Assembly (NCBI GenBank): GCA_031280705.1
Contig: JAITGJ010000115.1
Location: forward strand, 1 to 15,048
Source of the DNA: Spirochaetaceae bacterium
GTDB taxonomy: Bacteria; Spirochaetota; Spirochaetia; Treponematales; Breznakiellaceae
Direction of reading: 5' to 3'
Length of the DNA: 15,048 bases
The notes beneath the pieces were generated by a model that was not told the DNA's origin, made no database searches, and saw only the letters and a list, made by a program, of their open reading frames with translations. Position 1 is the stretch's first letter; every line of letters begins with the position of its first letter. The position numbers and the translations under genes were made by a program. Shown one piece after another: positions 13,671 through 15,048 of the stretch.

Positions 13671-14712
13671 GGCCGTACTCGTCCCGCGCCCGGTTAACCG
13701 CGTACGGATCCACCCAGGAGTTGAAGTCGATACTCCCGGTGATCAGCGCGTTATCCCGCAGGAATGTTTCAATCTTTTTCAGGGCGTCGATATACTCCAC
13801 GTTCAGATTGAGGGGCGAGGAAATATCGAAATCGTATTCCGCCGTTTCCAGAATAAGCGAGAGCGGATCACCCCGCTTTTCCGCAAGAAGCTGAAAATAG
13901 CGATCCGGGTCCTCGGCCGCCCACGCTTTGGCTTTGAGCAGCGCCTGCTGAATCGCCGCCGCGGCGTCCCGGTCCGCCTGATAGGCTTCCGTGCGGCCGA
14001 TGAACACAGAAGGTTCATAATAAACATCCCTGTTCGCGGTAAAGCCCGTGTGGATAACCTTTGCCGTGCCGTTGGCCACCAGTTCCGCTTCCCGCCCGGC
14101 GGAGACCACCGTGGCGTCTATGGTCCGGGATACAAGCCCCGCGATGCCTTCGGGCAGGGTCGTATTGAGGGCTTCGATATCGTTGAAGGTCAAGCCGCCT
14201 TCGTTTAGCACCCGGATCAAATACATGTGCGGACTCGCGCCCCGGGTATAGGCCACTTTTTTGCCTTTCAAATCGGCGGGACTGTTGATCCCCGCCCCTT
14301 CCCGGACAAGCAGTTTCCAGTCCGATCCCCAGTTTGTTACGCTCAACAGGGTATGTCCAATCCCGTTGGACTTTGACAAAACCGCCGCCATCCCCGCGTA
14401 AATCACATAATCCAGTTCTTTCGCCACCAGCGCCTCATGAATCGCCGGCGCCGCACCGACAAACCCGTGGAGGCTGGCCTTATAACCCAGGGGGCCGAGG
14501 TATTCGTCCAGATAACCCCGATCCCTTGCTACGCCCAGAAGCCCAATAGGCCAGTCCCCGCCGCTGGTGGGGTAGCCTATACGCAGATCCCGCAGCGCCC
14601 CTTGAACATCCGGCGCGTTTTTCTTTTCGGCGCAGGACACCGCGCCCCATGCCAGCCCCGCCAACAGCAGCCCTGCGGCAATACGGCCCAGGTTGTTTTT
14701 CATCCGTTTCAT
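13660..14712 (-). CDS. NitT/TauT-type ABC importer, substrate-binding lipoprotein
   Basis: The 350-aa protein has a lipoprotein signal: basic MKRMKNNLGR, hydrophobic IAAGLLLAGLAWG, then AVSC with Cys27 as the lipidation site. The lipobox has Ala/Val/Ser before Cys and lacks the usual Leu at -3, a relaxed form common in spirochaetes. The mature part is an SsuA/NMT1-like two-lobed binder (PF09084/PF13379 type): LRIGYPTSGGDWPIGLLGVA (43-62), LDYVIYAGMAAV (100-111), and DLKGKKVAYTRGASPHMYLI (147-166), the usual 'DLKGK.VA...G' hinge motif. The ATG at 14712 is preceded by GGAGG at 8 nt; a TTG at 14727 is rejected. It is the first gene of the importer operon. The ligand is unknown; sulfonate, taurine, nitrate, pyrimidine precursor and other binders share this fold. 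Confidence 0.9.
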   Translation of the reverse strand: MKRMKNNLGRIAAGLLLAGLAWGAVSCAEKKNAPDVQGALRDLRIGYPTSGGDWPIGLLGVARDRGYLDEYLGPLGYKASLHGFVGAAPAIHEALVAKELDYVIYAGMAAVLSKSNGIGHTLLSVTNWGSDWKLLVREGAGINSPADLKGKKVAYTRGASPHMYLIRVLNEGGLTFNDIEALNTTLPEGIAGLVSRTIDATVVSAGREAELVANGTAKVIHTGFTANRDVYYEPSVFIGRTEAYQADRDAAAAIQQALLKAKAWAAEDPDRYFQLLAEKRGDPLSLILETAEYDFDISSPLNLNVEYIDALKKIETFLRDNALITGSIDFNSWVDPYAVNRARDEYGREK

Positions 14713-14733
14713 ACGTCGATCCTCCAAATCGCT

Positions 14734-14906
14734 TAATTAGTGTCTGTCCACAAAGTCGGTTACTTTGCGGACAGACCTTGCATTTTCTTAGCCTTTAGGC
14801 TGCGAAAATGCGATTTTCAAGGAAGTCTGTCTATAGGGAACCTCTAAAAACTGAAGTTTTTAGAGATGCCCTATAATGTGTCCACATTATAGACAGACTC
14901 TAATTA
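14734..14906. mobile_element. Composite nested-palindrome element related to the 1256 palindrome
   Basis: The 173-bp stretch is bounded by inverted ends TAATTAGTGTCTGTC (14734-14748) and GACAGACTCTAATTA (14892-14906), one mismatch apart. Inside are hairpins at 14742-14776 (15-bp arms, one mismatch), 14780-14811 (GCATTTTC/GAAAATGC with AGCC/GGCT inside), 14832-14875 (TATAGGG/CCCTATA enclosing CTCTAAAAAC/GTTTTTAGAG and a TGAA loop) and 14873-14890 (ATAATGTG/CACATTAT). The last 35 nt match 1271-1305 with one mismatch. There is no transposase, so it would be a non-autonomous element. Its right end contains the stop codon of the adjacent minus-strand gene. Confidence 0.65.
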
Positions 14907-15048
14907 TTCTTGATCTGCACGACGCAAACATCCGCCGTGGCGTCTTCGTCTTCCGTCAGGTCGCTCATACCAACCAGCGCCCTGCGCTCCGGGTCAATGC
15001 CTTCCACCGCCGTTACCTTGCCGTCCCCGGCGGACACCGGGGGGCCGA
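14900..15048 (-). CDS. Partial unrecognised protein, C-terminal end
   Basis: A minus-strand frame is open from the right window edge to a TAG at 14902-14900, giving the last 48 residues of a longer protein. The piece starts GPPVSAGDGKVTAVEGIDPE and ends ADVCVVQIKNN after an acidic SDLTEDEDATAD. Codon choice is GC-rich like neighbouring genes, and there is no stop in the whole stretch. No family is recognised. The final codons and the stop lie within or at the edge of the palindromic element. It is upstream of and co-directional with the ABC importer; the 187-bp gap between them is filled by that element, so co-transcription is uncertain. Confidence 0.6.
   Translation of the reverse strand, partial: GPPVSAGDGKVTAVEGIDPERRALVGMSDLTEDEDATADVCVVQIKNN

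Overview
The window is GC-rich bacterial DNA with dense, mostly well-conserved housekeeping and transport genes, separated by AT-richer intergenic stretches full of palindromes. The organism cannot be named from sequence alone. A spirochaete-type bacterium (Treponema-like, perhaps gut-associated) fits: the binding protein has a relaxed lipobox (AVSC), and a GPH-type transporter sits beside a UroD-like protein. This assignment is a low-confidence inference. No tRNA, rRNA, CRISPR array or transposase gene was seen.

Layout. (1) 1-400: a frameshifted nitroreductase remnant and a stem-loop repeat. (2) 485-1088: an NAD(P)H-dependent FMN reductase with a near-consensus promoter whose predicted start point coincides with the ATG, suggesting a leaderless mRNA. 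(3) 1112-1310: two palindromic repeats. (4) 1642-4245, plus strand: a GPH/MFS_2 symporter and a UroD-like (MtaA/CmuA-type) protein, each with a good Shine-Dalgarno sequence and separated by a stem-loop repeat. (5) 4246-4460: a convergent gap with a GC hairpin, a 26-bp perfect palindrome and a possible alpha/beta-hydrolase tail. (6) 9755 down to 4461, minus strand: ppx-ppk-rlmI. ppx and ppk overlap in ATGA, and rlmI follows 70 bp later. (7) 9756-10191: a structured divergent intergenic region. (8) 10192-11916, plus strand: a long-chain acyl-CoA synthetase. (9) 11917-12119: three consecutive stem-loops between convergent genes, one of them a good terminator. (10) 14712 down to 12120, minus strand: a NitT/TauT-type ABC importer in the order binding lipoprotein, permease, ATPase. 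(11) 14734-14906: a composite nested-palindrome element that supplies the stop codon of a partial minus-strand gene running off the right edge.

How the genes relate. ppk makes polyphosphate and ppx degrades it, so the coupled pair sets polyphosphate level. The three ABC genes form one importer of unknown substrate. The symporter and UroD-like protein may act on the same imported compound, but this is only suggested by adjacency.

The most unusual content is the intergenic palindromes. At least two sequence families recur. One 50-bp palindrome (1256-1305) reappears near the right edge interrupted by a different hairpin flanked by TATA on both sides, which looks like one small palindromic element inserted into another.
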